Shown here one piece after another: positions 1 to 9,965 of a DNA stretch of 64,000 nucleotides. Positions within the stretch are counted from its first letter, which is position 1. Every line of letters begins with the position of its first letter. The notes under the pieces are model-generated. The model had not been told where the DNA came from. It ran no database searches and saw only the letters and a list, made by a program, of their open reading frames with translations. The stretch comes from Acinetobacter apis (GTDB lineage: Bacteria; Pseudomonadota; Gammaproteobacteria; Pseudomonadales; Moraxellaceae): positions 1,054,001 through 1,118,000 of the forward strand of contig NZ_FZLN01000001.1 of NCBI RefSeq assembly GCF_900197575.1, in the 5' to 3' direction. A program made the translations under genes and the position numbers.

Positions 1-297
1 ATCATATATTTTTTATAACAACAGAATTAATCCATATTAGGGATTATAAGGCGCATTATATTAAATGGAAAATGGCTTAATAGGAAACACTAAATTCTAG
101 TATATGTAAGTAATAAGTCTTATTTTAAATTTTACCAAAAGTTTTATAGTAGTTTAACTCTTTTTAAATAATGGTCTAACTTTTAAAAAACCACTAAAAA
201 AATTTTTATATGATGCTTAAGGATAGCGTCATAGATCTCAAGCACCAATCACAGAATGATCTGTGACTGTAGCCATGTTCTTATACGGAGATTTAAA
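1..297. other. AT-rich leader region, no gene seen
   Basis: This stretch runs from the window edge to the gluconate permease. It is strongly AT-rich and I see no convincing coding frame on either strand. It should hold the permease promoter, but no clear -35/-10 pair stands out. A short inverted repeat lies at 249-266. Confidence 0.5.
249..266. promoter_or_regulatory. Inverted repeat in the gluconate permease leader, possible operator
   Basis: Seven-base arms TCACAGA and TCTGTGA are separated by ATGA, 31 bases before the chosen start codon of the permease. The symmetry suggests a dimeric regulator site or an mRNA hairpin near the ribosome binding site. No matching regulator gene is in the window, so the operator role is inference. 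Confidence 0.3.
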
Positions 298-1680
298 ATG
301 CAAGAATGGACTCAGACGCTAGGGACACTTCCCCTGCTGAGCATTGCAGCTGGAGCTATCGCGCTCATCTTATTTATGGTTATCAAGCTAAAATTACATG
401 CTTTCTTGGTACTCATCCTTGTATCTTTACTCACTGCAATTGCCACAGGTATTCCGCTTGAAAATATTGCGAAGGTTTTGGTTACTAACTTTAGTACAAC
501 TCTTGGTCATGTAGCACTACTAGTCGGTCTTGGTGCGATGCTTGGTAGCTTGGTAGAGTCTAGCGGTGGCGCTCGAATCCTCGCTGATAAAATGGTCAGC
601 ATCTTTGGCGAAAAACGTGCACCTTTTGCTCTAGGTATTGCATCTTTAATTATGGGCTTTCCCATATTTTTTGATGCTGGTCTTATCGTCATGCTACCCA
701 TTGTATTTGCAGTTGCAAGACGCCTCGGTGGCAAAAATCTACTGCTTTATGGCTTAACTTCTGCTTCAGCACTTTCAGCCATGCACATCTTTTTACCCCC
801 CCATCCAGGTCCTGTTACTGCAACAGCAACCTATGGTGCAAATCTTGGTATTGTGCTGATTCTCGGTTTAATTATTGCTCTTCCAACGTGGTATCTTTCA
901 GGGTATCTATGGGCTAAATTCATTAATAAACGAATTCCCTTACCAGTACTTGCCCTCTTTGGCAGTCCTGACGATGATGTTGAACCCACCAATCCACCAT
1001 CAGCAAGAACTGTCATCGGTATTATTGCCATTCCTCTGTTACTTATTTTTATGAATACAGGTCTGACTGCGCTGATCTCAGCAGGTGTTCTAAATGGTAA
1101 TTATCTTTGGGTACGCGCGCTCATTCTAATCGGCACAAGCGAAATCGCTCTTCTGATTGCTCTTATTGTTGCTATGTTTGTACTTGGAACCCGTCGCGGT
1201 ATCCATGGAAGAGTCCTTGATAAAATTGTTGATCGCTCGCTTGCTCCAATCTGTTCTGTCGTACTCATCACAGGTGCAGGTGGTATGTTTGGAGGAGTAC
1301 TTCGTGCATCAGGTATTGGCGATGCACTTGCTGAAAGCCTAAACAGCCTTGGATTACCACTTATTTTTGCAGCATATCTGATTGCCGCTATTTTACGTGT
1401 TGCACAAGGCTCAGCAACCGTTGCGCTTGTCACAACCGCAGGTCTACTTGCTCCTGCTGTTGCTTCAGCTGGATTTTCACCGATGGCACTTGCATGTATG
1501 ACCATCGCCACAGCCGCAGGATCGGTTTTTGCAGGTCACGTTAACGATGGTGGTTTTTGGCTCATGGGTCGTTTGATGGGTATGGATGTAAAAACCACTT
1601 TAAAAACTTGGACCATGCAGCAGTCTTTAGAATCAATTATAGGTTTTGCTATTACGCTTGTGATTTTCGCAATCATTTAA
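298..1680 (+). CDS. gntT: GntP-family gluconate:H+ symporter
   Basis: This is a 460-residue inner-membrane permease that would import gluconate for the modified Entner-Doudoroff route encoded next to it. Hydrophobic segments run through the whole protein, and the length fits the GntP family. The open frame extends back to 256, but ATG 298 is preferred because CGGAG at 286-290 lies 7 bases before it and the extra residues are not membrane-like. The gene ends 9 bases before the SDR gene, so the two are probably co-transcribed. Exact substrate (gluconate, ketogluconate or a related aldonate) is inferred from the neighbours. Confidence 0.88.
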   Translation: MQEWTQTLGTLPLLSIAAGAIALILFMVIKLKLHAFLVLILVSLLTAIATGIPLENIAKVLVTNFSTTLGHVALLVGLGAMLGSLVESSGGARILADKMVSIFGEKRAPFALGIASLIMGFPIFFDAGLIVMLPIVFAVARRLGGKNLLLYGLTSASALSAMHIFLPPHPGPVTATATYGANLGIVLILGLIIALPTWYLSGYLWAKFINKRIPLPVLALFGSPDDDVEPTNPPSARTVIGIIAIPLLLIFMNTGLTALISAGVLNGNYLWVRALILIGTSEIALLIALIVAMFVLGTRRGIHGRVLDKIVDRSLAPICSVVLITGAGGMFGGVLRASGIGDALAESLNSLGLPLIFAAYLIAAILRVAQGSATVALVTTAGLLAPAVASAGFSPMALACMTIATAAGSVFAGHVNDGGFWLMGRLMGMDVKTTLKTWTMQQSLESIIGFAITLVIFAII

Positions 1681-1689
1681 GGAGTTTTT

Positions 1690-2448
1690 ATGTTCGATCT
1701 TAGCAACAAACTCGCACTTGTAACAGGCTCTTCCCGAGGCCTTGGTAATACTTTAGCCCGGGCACTTGCATCAGCTGGCGCACAAGTCATTTTACATGGG
1801 CGCGACTTGGCAGCACTTGATCGTGCTGCTGATGAGTGGGAAGTATCCTATGGTACACGCCCGCAGACTATTTTATTTGATGTGCAAAATGCCAAAAGTG
1901 TTGAAACTGCAATTCTTGAAATAATTGAGCGTTTTGGTACACCGGATATTCTCGTCAACAATGCTGGAATTCAGCGCCGCGCACCATTTGCAGAGTTCGA
2001 AGTTTCAGATTGGGATGACATTATCGCAACTAACCTATCTAGCGTTTTTTATGTATCGCGCTTTATCGCGCCTCATATGATCGCTCGTGGTTCGGGTAAG
2101 ATTATTAATATTGCATCTGTACAATCCGCCTTGGGACGGCAAACCATTGCTCCATATACTGCAAGTAAAGGTGGTGTTGCCCTATTAACTCGAGGGATGA
2201 CCGCCGATCTTGCACGTCATAACATTCAAGTCAACACACTGTCTCCGGGCTACTTTGCAACAGACATGAATAGCGCCCTCGTTGCTGATGAGCAATTTAC
2301 AACATGGCTTGAACAAAGAACACCTGCTGGGCGTTGGGGGCGACCTGAAGAACTTGCTGGGGCTTTGGTATTTTTGGCATCGCCCGCAAGCGACTTTGTC
2401 ACAGGACAAAATATTTTTGTAGATGGTGGTATGACAGCTGTTGTGTAA
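1690..2448 (+). CDS. SDR-family oxidoreductase, gluconate 5-dehydrogenase-like
   Basis: This 252-residue short-chain dehydrogenase has the nucleotide-binding TGSSRGLG motif at residues 12-19, NNAG at 90-93, Asn115, and the catalytic set Ser143, Tyr156 and Lys160. The family reversibly oxidises gluconate to 5-ketogluconate with NADP(H). GGAG just after the upstream stop codon is its ribosome binding site, and it follows the gluconate permease by 9 bases. The position supports a gluconate/ketogluconate role, but the SDR fold alone does not fix the substrate. Confidence 0.8.
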   Translation: MFDLSNKLALVTGSSRGLGNTLARALASAGAQVILHGRDLAALDRAADEWEVSYGTRPQTILFDVQNAKSVETAILEIIERFGTPDILVNNAGIQRRAPFAEFEVSDWDDIIATNLSSVFYVSRFIAPHMIARGSGKIINIASVQSALGRQTIAPYTASKGGVALLTRGMTADLARHNIQVNTLSPGYFATDMNSALVADEQFTTWLEQRTPAGRWGRPEELAGALVFLASPASDFVTGQNIFVDGGMTAVV

Positions 2449-2470
2449 TTAAAAACCTTGAATTGAACTC

Positions 2471-2488
2471 AGCTCCCATATGGGAGCT
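2471..2488. terminator. Short palindrome after the SDR gene
   Basis: A perfect 18-base palindrome (AGCTCCC arms around ATAT) lies 23 bases after the SDR stop codon. It can fold into a hairpin but has no T-run after it, so on its own it would be a weak terminator. A stronger one follows at 2621-2654. Confidence 0.4.
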
Positions 2489-2620
2489 AGCGCAAAAGCC
2501 TTACTAAATCGAAATTATTCTTTTAACGCTTATTAATGTATTTCATGATTTAAAAGGATCTTTTAATTCTTTATCTCATATAGACTTAACCCTATAAAAT
2601 ATGTTTTTAAAGCTGCTATA

Positions 2621-2654
2621 AAAATAATATCTGATCATGATCAGATATTATTTT
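2621..2654. terminator. Perfect 34-base palindrome, likely bidirectional terminator
   Basis: The 34 bases read identically on both strands. They start AAAATAATATC, centre on ATGATCAT-like symmetry and end in ATTATTTT. The site lies between the convergent SDR (+) and gntK (-) genes, and the T-rich arm falls at the 3' side in both directions. It most likely ends transcription from both sides. Confidence 0.6.
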
Positions 2655-2695
2655 ACATATTACAATGATAAATCGCTCTTTTCATCTTGGTTTAT

Positions 2696-3205
2696 CTAAC
2701 AAGCCTCCTCATTATTCAAACCAATTTTTTGCATAATCTGCGCTATAATCTGTTCAGGTGTGAGCGTCACATCAATAATCATCGCTTCACTCACATCAGG
2801 CTCTTCTAAGGTATCGAGTTGTGTTTGTAATAATGCTGGGTCAAAAAAATGGTCTTTTCTTTCAGCAAGTCGATGCTGTAATAACTCATACGAACCTTTC
2901 AAATAAACAAACTGCACATTGCCATCATGACCACGAAGAATATCGCGATAACTCCGTTTCAATGAAGAACAAGTAAAGACTGCCGTTTGCCCTATTGCTT
3001 GTTTGGCTTCGATGGCTTGGCGAATCGCTTGCAACCACGGAAAACGGTCTTCATCAGTTAAAGGAATGCCTTGACTCATTTTACGTTTATTCGCCATTGA
3101 ATGAAGCGTATCGCCATCGATAAACTCACACGCCAAACACTCAGATAATAAACTACCAATTAAGGTTTTACCTGTTCCACAAACACCCATTGCAATAATA
3201 ATCAT
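2696..3205 (-). CDS. gntK: Gluconokinase
   Basis: This 169-residue kinase phosphorylates gluconate to 6-phosphogluconate with ATP, feeding Edd. The P-loop GVCGTGKT is at residues 7-14, and the length matches the small GntK family. The start ATG overlaps the stop codon of the preceding small open frame by 4 bases (ATGA). AGGTG upstream is a moderate ribosome binding site. It lies on the same strand as edd and eda, which supports a single catabolic cluster. Confidence 0.92.
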   Translation of the reverse strand: MIIIAMGVCGTGKTLIGSLLSECLACEFIDGDTLHSMANKRKMSQGIPLTDEDRFPWLQAIRQAIEAKQAIGQTAVFTCSSLKRSYRDILRGHDGNVQFVYLKGSYELLQHRLAERKDHFFDPALLQTQLDTLEEPDVSEAMIIDVTLTPEQIIAQIMQKIGLNNEEAC

Positions 3206-3441
3206 AGCGATTCACCTCTGATTAGAATGCAGCGCTGTGAAAAAGATAGAGTAAATATAGAAAGACCACTTTGCAATGAAAGGTAAGTTATACTGATCTG
3301 TTTTAGTATTTTAGCAACAGCGAATTGCAGCAGAATAAAATTCACTGTTAAATAGACTGTGGACATTACAATCATGACACTTGAAGTCATAACCATAATT
3401 ACCTTATTAATCAGTATTATAAACTCCCGAATAATCTCCAT
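3202..3441 (-). CDS. Possible small membrane protein upstream of gntK
   Basis: This open frame codes 79 residues from the ATG at 3441; a longer frame goes back to 3513. The chosen start has AAGGAG 9 bases upstream, a good ribosome binding site. Residues about 5-55 are strongly hydrophobic with few charges, consistent with one or two membrane spans. Its TGA overlaps the gntK ATG by 4 bases, as in translationally coupled genes. I do not recognise a family. It could be a real coupled leader protein or an accidental frame in AT-rich DNA. Confidence 0.4.
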   Translation of the reverse strand: MEIIREFIILINKVIMVMTSSVMIVMSTVYLTVNFILLQFAVAKILKQISITYLSLQSGLSIFTLSFSQRCILIRGESL

Positions 3442-3603
3442 ATGACACATCTCCTTGTCAAAATTTGATTTGGGCAAACCACCCAAATAAGTGCCTATAA
3501 TCCGTAAAAACACTCAAGATCAAGACACTCAGTTTTATCCTTAAATAAGATCAATTTTTCTTGATCAGCAAATACAGCATTGAAAAGCGATTCAAACTTA
3601 TCC

Positions 3604-4233
3604 TTATTTATTTGTTAATTGGCTGGCAATTTGAGCCAAACGCGTAATTTCAGCCCAATCTTGTGACACAACTGATTGCTTTGGTGTTAACCATGAACCT
3701 CCTACACAGACAACATTCGGCTGCGCTAAAAAATTTAAAGCTGTTTCTGCTGTAATACCACCCGTTGGACAAAAACGTAAGTTTGGAAATGGACCGTAAA
3801 ATGCTTGAAGCATAGCCACACCGCCAGCTTGTTGAGCTGGAAAAAATTTCACAATGTCATAGCCAAGTTCAATCGCTTGAATTAAATCACTGGGTGTCAT
3901 CACACCAGGTAACAACGGTAAGCCTGCATCTTGTGCAGCCAAATGTAAATCTTTGCTCAAACCAGGTGATACAGCAAATTGAGCCCCTGCCTTTTTGGCT
4001 TGGGCACATTGTTCTGGCTTGGTAATGGTGCCAACACCAACCACAATATCATCAGCCAATTGGCTTGCACGCTCAATGGCAGCAAGACCTGCAGCTGTGC
4101 GTAAAGTAATTTCAAGAACTTTTACACCACCTGTATGTAGCGCACGCGATACATGCTCTCCTTGTTCTGCTGTATCAAATGCGAGTACTGGAATGACAGG
4201 TCCTAATTGAACAATATCTGCAATTTTAATCAT
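3604..4233 (-). CDS. eda: KDPG aldolase (2-keto-3-deoxy-6-phosphogluconate aldolase)
   Basis: This 209-residue class I aldolase splits KDPG into pyruvate and glyceraldehyde-3-phosphate. Glu41 and Arg45 in LEITLR match the active-site acid and substrate arginine of the family. Lys129 in DIVKFFPA is the expected Schiff-base lysine. It follows edd by 46 bases on the same strand, giving the usual edd-eda pair. AGGAGA precedes the start codon. The length is close to the E. coli enzyme. Confidence 0.95.
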   Translation of the reverse strand: MIKIADIVQLGPVIPVLAFDTAEQGEHVSRALHTGGVKVLEITLRTAAGLAAIERASQLADDIVVGVGTITKPEQCAQAKKAGAQFAVSPGLSKDLHLAAQDAGLPLLPGVMTPSDLIQAIELGYDIVKFFPAQQAGGVAMLQAFYGPFPNLRFCPTGGITAETALNFLAQPNVVCVGGSWLTPKQSVVSQDWAEITRLAQIASQLTNK

Positions 4234-4279
4234 GACTAATCTCTCCTTGTTTTATGATTAAAGCCTAAATTTGAACATG

Positions 4280-6112
4280 TTAGCTAACAAGATCACCAAA
4301 AACAGAAGCCCCATGCTCAGCAGGTGCAGCTGCTGCACGGAATACACCAAATAATTCACGACCAAATCCAACTTCGTTTTCGGCTTGATGCATTGGCTGC
4401 GCAATAGGACGTGACTGCCACACTGACTCATCTAGCTCAATATCAAGTATCCCTGCTTCTGCATCAATCACCAACATATCACCTGTTTCAACTTTGGCAA
4501 TTGGCCCATCGAGTAAAGCTTCAGGTGATAAATGAATGACCGCAGGCACTTTGCCTGATGCACCCGACATACGTCCATCTGTGACTAAAGCAACATGAAA
4601 CCCTTGATCTTGTAATACACCAAGTACTGGCGTTAAACGATGTAGTTCTGGCATACCGTTGGCGCGCGCACCTTGAAAACGTACCACAGCAATAAAGTCT
4701 CGGTGTAATTCACCACGATCAAAAGCAGCTTGCACAGCTTCTTGCGAATCAAACACAATGGCAGGTGCTTTAACTTTACGATGTTCAGGTGCAACAGCAG
4801 AAATTTTAATGACAGCACGTCCTAAACGACCTTGCATTAAGCGTAAGCCACCATCTGGTTGAAATGGTGCATCCATGCTACGTAATACATTTTCATCAAG
4901 ACTATGTTCAACTGCATCAACCCAAGTCAGCTTGCCATCAATTAGTTTTGGTTCTTTGGTGTAATGCTGTAAACCCTTTCCTGCAACCGTGATCACATCA
5001 TTATGTAATAAACCTGCTTCAAGTAATGTGCGAATCAGAAAAGCGACGCCGCCTGCAGCCTGAAAATGGTTTACATCCGCCTTACCATTTGGGTATATTT
5101 TTGCAAGTAAAGGTACGACCGCAGATAACTCATCAAAGTCATCCCAATCAATTACAATGCCTGCAGCACGGGCAATCGCAATCAGATGTAACGTATGATT
5201 GGTTGAACCGCCTGTAGCGAGTAATGCCACAATGCCATTAATAATGGCTTTTTCATCAACAACATGACCTATTGGCGTATAGTTTCCACGTTCAACAGTT
5301 AAATCAAGAACACGTACCGCTGCTTCTTCGGTCAGTGCATCACGCAATGGCGTATGCGGATGAACAAATGCAGCACTTGGCAAATGTAAACCCATGATTT
5401 CCATGAGCATTTGATTGCTGTTTGCAGTACCATAGAATGTGCATGTACCTTGTCCATGATACGCTGCAGATTCAGCATCTAACAAAACATCTCGACCAAC
5501 TTGCCCTGTTGCAAATTGTTGACGAATTTTAGCTTTATTATCATTCGATAAACCACTTGTCATTGGACCTGCAGGTACAAAAATCGTGGGTAAATATCCA
5601 AATTGTAAAGCACCAATCAATAACCCTGGCACAATTTTGTCACACACACCTAAGCATAATGCAGCATCAAACATATTATGAGACAGTGCAATTGCTGTAC
5701 TCATGGCAATGGTTTCACGCGAAAATAATGAAAGTTCCATACCGGCATTACCTTGTGTAATACCATCACACATTGCAGGGACACCACCTGCAAATTGTGC
5801 AACACCACCATTTTTTCGCGCAGCTGTTTTAATTAAATCTGGAAAGGTTTTATACGGCGCATGTGCAGAAAGCATTTCATTATAAGAAGATACAATACCA
5901 ATATTGGGCTCACGTCCAACTTTAATAATTAATTTTTCTGTATCTTCCATGCTGGCAAAACCATGCGCTAAGTTGGCACATGAAAGCGCACCACGCGCGG
6001 GAAATTTGCCTTGTGCCTGTTCAATACGCTTTAGATATGCAGCTCGGGTATTTTGACTACGTGCAATGACACGTTGGGTGACTTTTAATAATATTTGATT
6101 CGGCAAGTCCAT
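4280..6112 (-). CDS. edd: Phosphogluconate dehydratase
   Basis: This 610-residue IlvD/Edd-family dehydratase converts 6-phosphogluconate to KDPG. The N-terminus ([20 protein letters not shown]) and the NLAHGFAS segment are typical of Edd. Cysteines in MCDGITQG and [11 protein letters not shown] are candidate iron-sulfur ligands. The open frame extends back to 6220, but ATG 6112 is preferred because AAGGAG sits 8 bases upstream and the extra 36 residues have no family counterpart. First gene of the edd-eda unit. Confidence 0.95.
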   Translation of the reverse strand: MDLPNQILLKVTQRVIARSQNTRAAYLKRIEQAQGKFPARGALSCANLAHGFASMEDTEKLIIKVGREPNIGIVSSYNEMLSAHAPYKTFPDLIKTAARKNGGVAQFAGGVPAMCDGITQGNAGMELSLFSRETIAMSTAIALSHNMFDAALCLGVCDKIVPGLLIGALQFGYLPTIFVPAGPMTSGLSNDNKAKIRQQFATGQVGRDVLLDAESAAYHGQGTCTFYGTANSNQMLMEIMGLHLPSAAFVHPHTPLRDALTEEAAVRVLDLTVERGNYTPIGHVVDEKAIINGIVALLATGGSTNHTLHLIAIARAAGIVIDWDDFDELSAVVPLLAKIYPNGKADVNHFQAAGGVAFLIRTLLEAGLLHNDVITVAGKGLQHYTKEPKLIDGKLTWVDAVEHSLDENVLRSMDAPFQPDGGLRLMQGRLGRAVIKISAVAPEHRKVKAPAIVFDSQEAVQAAFDRGELHRDFIAVVRFQGARANGMPELHRLTPVLGVLQDQGFHVALVTDGRMSGASGKVPAVIHLSPEALLDGPIAKVETGDMLVIDAEAGILDIELDESVWQSRPIAQPMHQAENEVGFGRELFGVFRAAAAPAEHGASVFGDLVS

Positions 6113-6501
6113 GCTAGGCGCTCCTTTACAACCGGATAAGCTGGCAAACAAAGTATACTTAATTATTTCATAATCAATTGAAAAACATATATAAAATTGT
6201 TTGGGTAAAATAACATACATTTAATAAATGCAATTTTACTCGTTTAAGCATACACCTTAATGACACAAAAAAGTGAAGTTTTAGCTCATAAAATCATGCC
6301 ACTTAATGCATATTATTTTAAACCTAACGTTAAAATACCTGTGAATAATCTCAACAGCAATACGACCAAAGTGATGGGTCATACTTTGCTTTTATTAAGG
6401 CTTATAGGGAAAATTCTTGAAAGTTTATAAGTGGCTTATATAGTAAATATTATTGATCTCGTCTGAACGATTTCAAACGAGATGTTCATGTGGCTTATTC
6501 A
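6113..6501. other. Intergenic region upstream of edd
   Basis: This gap separates edd (-) from the end of the first TonB receptor gene (-). It is AT-rich and should contain the edd promoter on the - strand. A 13-base palindrome CATTTAATAAATG at 6218-6230 could be an operator. A hairpin at 6456-6483 lies near the receptor stop codon. No gene was found. Confidence 0.45.
6456..6483 (-). terminator. Hairpin after the first TonB receptor gene
   Basis: Seven-base arms ATCTCGT and ACGAGAT enclose a further TGAA/TTCA inner stem with an ATCG loop on the - strand. The hairpin starts 19 bases after the receptor stop codon. There is no T-run, so termination strength is doubtful. Confidence 0.4.
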
Positions 6502-8754
6502 TTAAAAATCATAACGAATATTTAAACTTAATGTTCGCGGTGCACCTGCAGTCAAGCCATTTACACCAATAATGGTCGATGGCACCCAATAGTTTTTATT
6601 CAATAGATTGTTAATTTCTGCACGATACGTCAGTTGCTGCTGTTGCCCCACTTTCACCTTATAACTCCCTCCCAAACTTAATGTGTTATAAGCTTTGGTT
6701 TGTAATGTATTGGTGGTATTCACATATTGTTGACCAATATAATTAAACGTGCTGTGCACCTCTAAGCCGGGAATATAGGCAATATTTTGTTCAAAACCAA
6801 TATTGCCTTGAAAATGTGGTACTGCAGTGGGTTCATTGCCAATCACTGACGCAATGCCTTTAGTATATTCAGCATCAATCCATGCGCCACCAGCCAATAA
6901 TTTAAGTCCATCAGTGACCCGATAAGAACCATTGGCTTCTAAACCTTGATAACGCACTAAACCGTCATTTACAAAATAATTTTGTGGATTGGCATACCCT
7001 GTACCACGTTCAATCCGAAATAGTGCTGAACTGACGGCCCAATCTTTATGCTCACTTTTCACCCCAATTTCATATTGCTTACTTTCAATAGGAGATAAGG
7101 TGGCATAAGCATTTTGATATGTACTTCCTACAGTTCCACCATCCTCTAATGACTCGACATAGCTCGCATAAAATGTGGTGTTTTTGGTGGGTGTGTATAA
7201 CAACGCATAAGTTGGTGTCAGTGGTTTTTTATGATAGCTACTGACAATATTACCTGCGACATAATAGTTTTTATTGCTGTAATCAAAATGGCGTAGTCCC
7301 AATAACAAAGACCACTGATCAGACACACTTAAAGTATCACTAATGAATGCAGATCGTGTCCACCAATTTGAAATTCTAAAGCTGTCTCGTGGTGCGGTGC
7401 CTGTATAACTTAAACTCAGTGAGTCACCATATAAATTGCCACTTGGATATATTGCAGTTGGTGAATACACATAGTTTTGCCCACCTGTATTGGTACTTGG
7501 ATTTAATGCAGGATTCCCAATATTCAAATCGCGTGTTAAACGCTGCCCATCTACACCAAGTACCACTTTATGCTTTAACCACCCCGTATTGAACTCACCC
7601 TCTAAATGCGATTGAGCTGAATCAAACACTAACGTTGGGCGATAAAAACGGCGAAATGCCACATTATAATCCCCAAATGCATTTCTTAAATAGATGGTCT
7701 CATCTGCTGACTCAATCTGTTTATAAGTGCGAGAATAACTCGCATCAAGACGCCAATTGTCATTAATGTTCCAATCTAACCCTGTAGATGCAGTCCATAC
7801 TTTAGAATTGTAATATGCATCCTGATCATAAGCGGTTAAATTCTTACTTCCACTGATTGCACTCGGTAAACTTGTGCCTGAATAAGCATACGTTCCTGCC
7901 CCACTGATCGCAATATTGGTGATTCCACCTTTTAAATCACGCGTTTGATATAACCCATTAACATGCACTTTTAAGCGCGGGGTAATTTGTGCATCTAAAT
8001 ACAACGATGCTGCTTTACGGTTCACATCTGTACCATTAAAAGCTTCACCGTGTTCATTCACTGCATTGAATCGATAGCCATAACGGTCATCTTGTCCAAC
8101 ATGCCCACCCACATCAATATGTTGGCTAAAAATTCGATCAGAACTATAACCTGCATCAACCGATAAAACCTGTCCAGTGGTCGGCTTTTTAGAGATATAG
8201 TTAATGGTGCCACCGGGTGAGCCGACACCATATAAAAATCCTGTTGCACCTTTGAGTAGTTGCACTTGTTCAAACAACTCTAAAGGAAGCTCAACCCCAT
8301 ACATTTGAAATGGGTGGCCATCAATTTTATAGCCATTGACCAAGTCTAATGGTAACCCTCGAACACTCACAGCATAAGCATTTAAATTATAGGTATTGCC
8401 TGTTGCAATAACACCAGCTTCACCTTCAAATAGTTTTGCAATCGTGGTTGCTTGCTTATTTTCAATCTCCTTTGCTGTGACAGTCTCTGTTGAATAGGGT
8501 GTTTCTAAATTGCTGCGAGACCCCAATGTACCTGCAGCCACAACATTTTTCTTTTTCACATTGGCTGCGACTGTAAGCTTAAGTGTCTCGCCTGATGTGG
8601 CGGATGCCTGTTGCAATGATTCTTCAGTAGATTCAAAGCGTTTAGCATGTACTGTCTGAATGACATTTACCCCAATGACAGCATATAAAATGGCACGGGT
8701 GAATACATTCAACCGATATAAACGTGTCGGTGCCAATGGTCTATGTACGAACAT
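6502..8754 (-). CDS. TonB-dependent outer-membrane receptor (siderophore-receptor type)
   Basis: This 750-residue receptor has an N-terminal signal region, a plug domain at about residues 85-200 (with SVRGLPLD and LLKGATGFLYG) and a C-terminal barrel ending in the aromatic residue of NIRYDF. The plug wording is that of the siderophore-receptor subfamily. However, the gene lies 131 bases downstream of an organosulfur-type binding protein on the same strand and I see no Fur box upstream. An organosulfur ligand is therefore the better guess. The substrate is not determined by sequence. Confidence 0.82.
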   Translation of the reverse strand: MFVHRPLAPTRLYRLNVFTRAILYAVIGVNVIQTVHAKRFESTEESLQQASATSGETLKLTVAANVKKKNVVAAGTLGSRSNLETPYSTETVTAKEIENKQATTIAKLFEGEAGVIATGNTYNLNAYAVSVRGLPLDLVNGYKIDGHPFQMYGVELPLELFEQVQLLKGATGFLYGVGSPGGTINYISKKPTTGQVLSVDAGYSSDRIFSQHIDVGGHVGQDDRYGYRFNAVNEHGEAFNGTDVNRKAASLYLDAQITPRLKVHVNGLYQTRDLKGGITNIAISGAGTYAYSGTSLPSAISGSKNLTAYDQDAYYNSKVWTASTGLDWNINDNWRLDASYSRTYKQIESADETIYLRNAFGDYNVAFRRFYRPTLVFDSAQSHLEGEFNTGWLKHKVVLGVDGQRLTRDLNIGNPALNPSTNTGGQNYVYSPTAIYPSGNLYGDSLSLSYTGTAPRDSFRISNWWTRSAFISDTLSVSDQWSLLLGLRHFDYSNKNYYVAGNIVSSYHKKPLTPTYALLYTPTKNTTFYASYVESLEDGGTVGSTYQNAYATLSPIESKQYEIGVKSEHKDWAVSSALFRIERGTGYANPQNYFVNDGLVRYQGLEANGSYRVTDGLKLLAGGAWIDAEYTKGIASVIGNEPTAVPHFQGNIGFEQNIAYIPGLEVHSTFNYIGQQYVNTTNTLQTKAYNTLSLGGSYKVKVGQQQQLTYRAEINNLLNKNYWVPSTIIGVNGLTAGAPRTLSLNIRYDF

Positions 8755-8885
8755 GCGATCTCTTAAATAAGTCTAAAAACTGTCGCCATTTTTGATCACT
8801 TTTAAAGAAAACACTGTCATACAACATACACGTTTCAGCGTTTATTCAGCGATAGATAGAAAAAAATCTCATATCTCACCACGCA

Positions 8886-9965
8886 TTAAGGCCCTGTTGC
8901 TGCAAATTTTTGGGTGCTTGACTGAATAAAGCGTTGCTCTGCCCATGCGCGTACATTAACTTGTTTTTTAATTAACTTACTGCTAAAAGCAACATCAGCA
9001 CCTGACTGTAAATAAGTTAAATATTCTTCATCTAACAATGGTGAAAACAACACCCCTAAATCTTGATCTTTCAAATACTGTTGATATAACGCTAATGGGT
9101 AACCTGCGTTTTTTACAGCTTGCATGATGGCTTCTTCGCGATGACTTGGCTGTGCCACCCACTGTGTAGCTTGGGTTAAAACATCAACAATTTGCTGAGT
9201 CACTTGAGGGTCTTGGTCAATAAATTCTTGCCGTGCAATCAGTCCTGATTGTGCTGAACCTGCATGATTTGGCGTATTTTGGCTGCCAAAAGGTATATCA
9301 ACCAATCCTTTATGCTGTAATGCTAAAATGGACATTAAGCCCCATCCTGCATCAATTTGTTTGGCCGCCAATGCTGCATTCATGGCAGATGAGTCTAGAT
9401 TCACAATTTTAAAGTCTTTTTCAGAAAAACCTTGGCTATGCAAAAAACGATCAAAAGACAATTGCACAGCTGTGCCTTGCCAAATGGCAATACGTTTACC
9501 TTTTAACTGTTCTAAACGGGTATAATTTTGATGTGGGATAACCCCCAAATAAGCTTCAAAATGACGACCTGTTGCTGCCAATAAACGCGTATCTATGCCG
9601 TTGGCTTTACCAATAATGGCAGCCAAGTCACCGACAAATGCCAAGTCGGCTTGCTTATTGACTAAAGCTTCATTAATTGCAGGACCTGCTCCTTTGAAAA
9701 AACGCCATTCAACTTCAATATGCTGTGCTTTGAATTGTTTTTCAAAAAGACGGTTTAATAAAATATGGTCAACCACTAAATTCCCGCTGCTATTATTTTT
9801 ACTTGCAGTTAAATCAGGTACAGCAATAATTATTTTATGAATTTTTTGTTGGCTACTGTTGGATGCAGCCTGACTATATTGCTGCTGTAAAAAAATAAAA
9901 CCACCAAGTATCAACAATAAAGCAGGTAACCCCCACCAATATTTCTTATTTGCCGAATTTAACAT
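8886..9965 (-). CDS. SsuA/TauA-like ABC transporter substrate-binding protein
   Basis: This 359-residue protein has an N-terminal hydrophobic segment at about residues 9-27 and no obvious lipobox, so it is probably exported or membrane-anchored in the periplasm. The body (FFKGAGPAINEAL, then FVGDLAAIIGKANG) matches the sulfonate/nitrate/taurine binding family. It is a paralogue of the protein at 15362-16438. GTG 9968 is an alternative start, but ATG 9965 is preferred. The TonB receptor follows on the same strand. Its permease and ATPase are probably those at 17605-20009. Confidence 0.82.
   Translation of the reverse strand: MLNSANKKYWWGLPALLLILGGFIFLQQQYSQAASNSSQQKIHKIIIAVPDLTASKNNSSGNLVVDHILLNRLFEKQFKAQHIEVEWRFFKGAGPAINEALVNKQADLAFVGDLAAIIGKANGIDTRLLAATGRHFEAYLGVIPHQNYTRLEQLKGKRIAIWQGTAVQLSFDRFLHSQGFSEKDFKIVNLDSSAMNAALAAKQIDAGWGLMSILALQHKGLVDIPFGSQNTPNHAGSAQSGLIARQEFIDQDPQVTQQIVDVLTQATQWVAQPSHREEAIMQAVKNAGYPLALYQQYLKDQDLGVLFSPLLDEEYLTYLQSGADVAFSSKLIKKQVNVRAWAEQRFIQSSTQKFAATGP

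Noticed and set aside
8755..8885. Fur box upstream of the siderophore-type receptor
   Set aside because: No GATAATGATTATC-like sequence is present between the binding protein and receptor genes, so iron control is not supported here.
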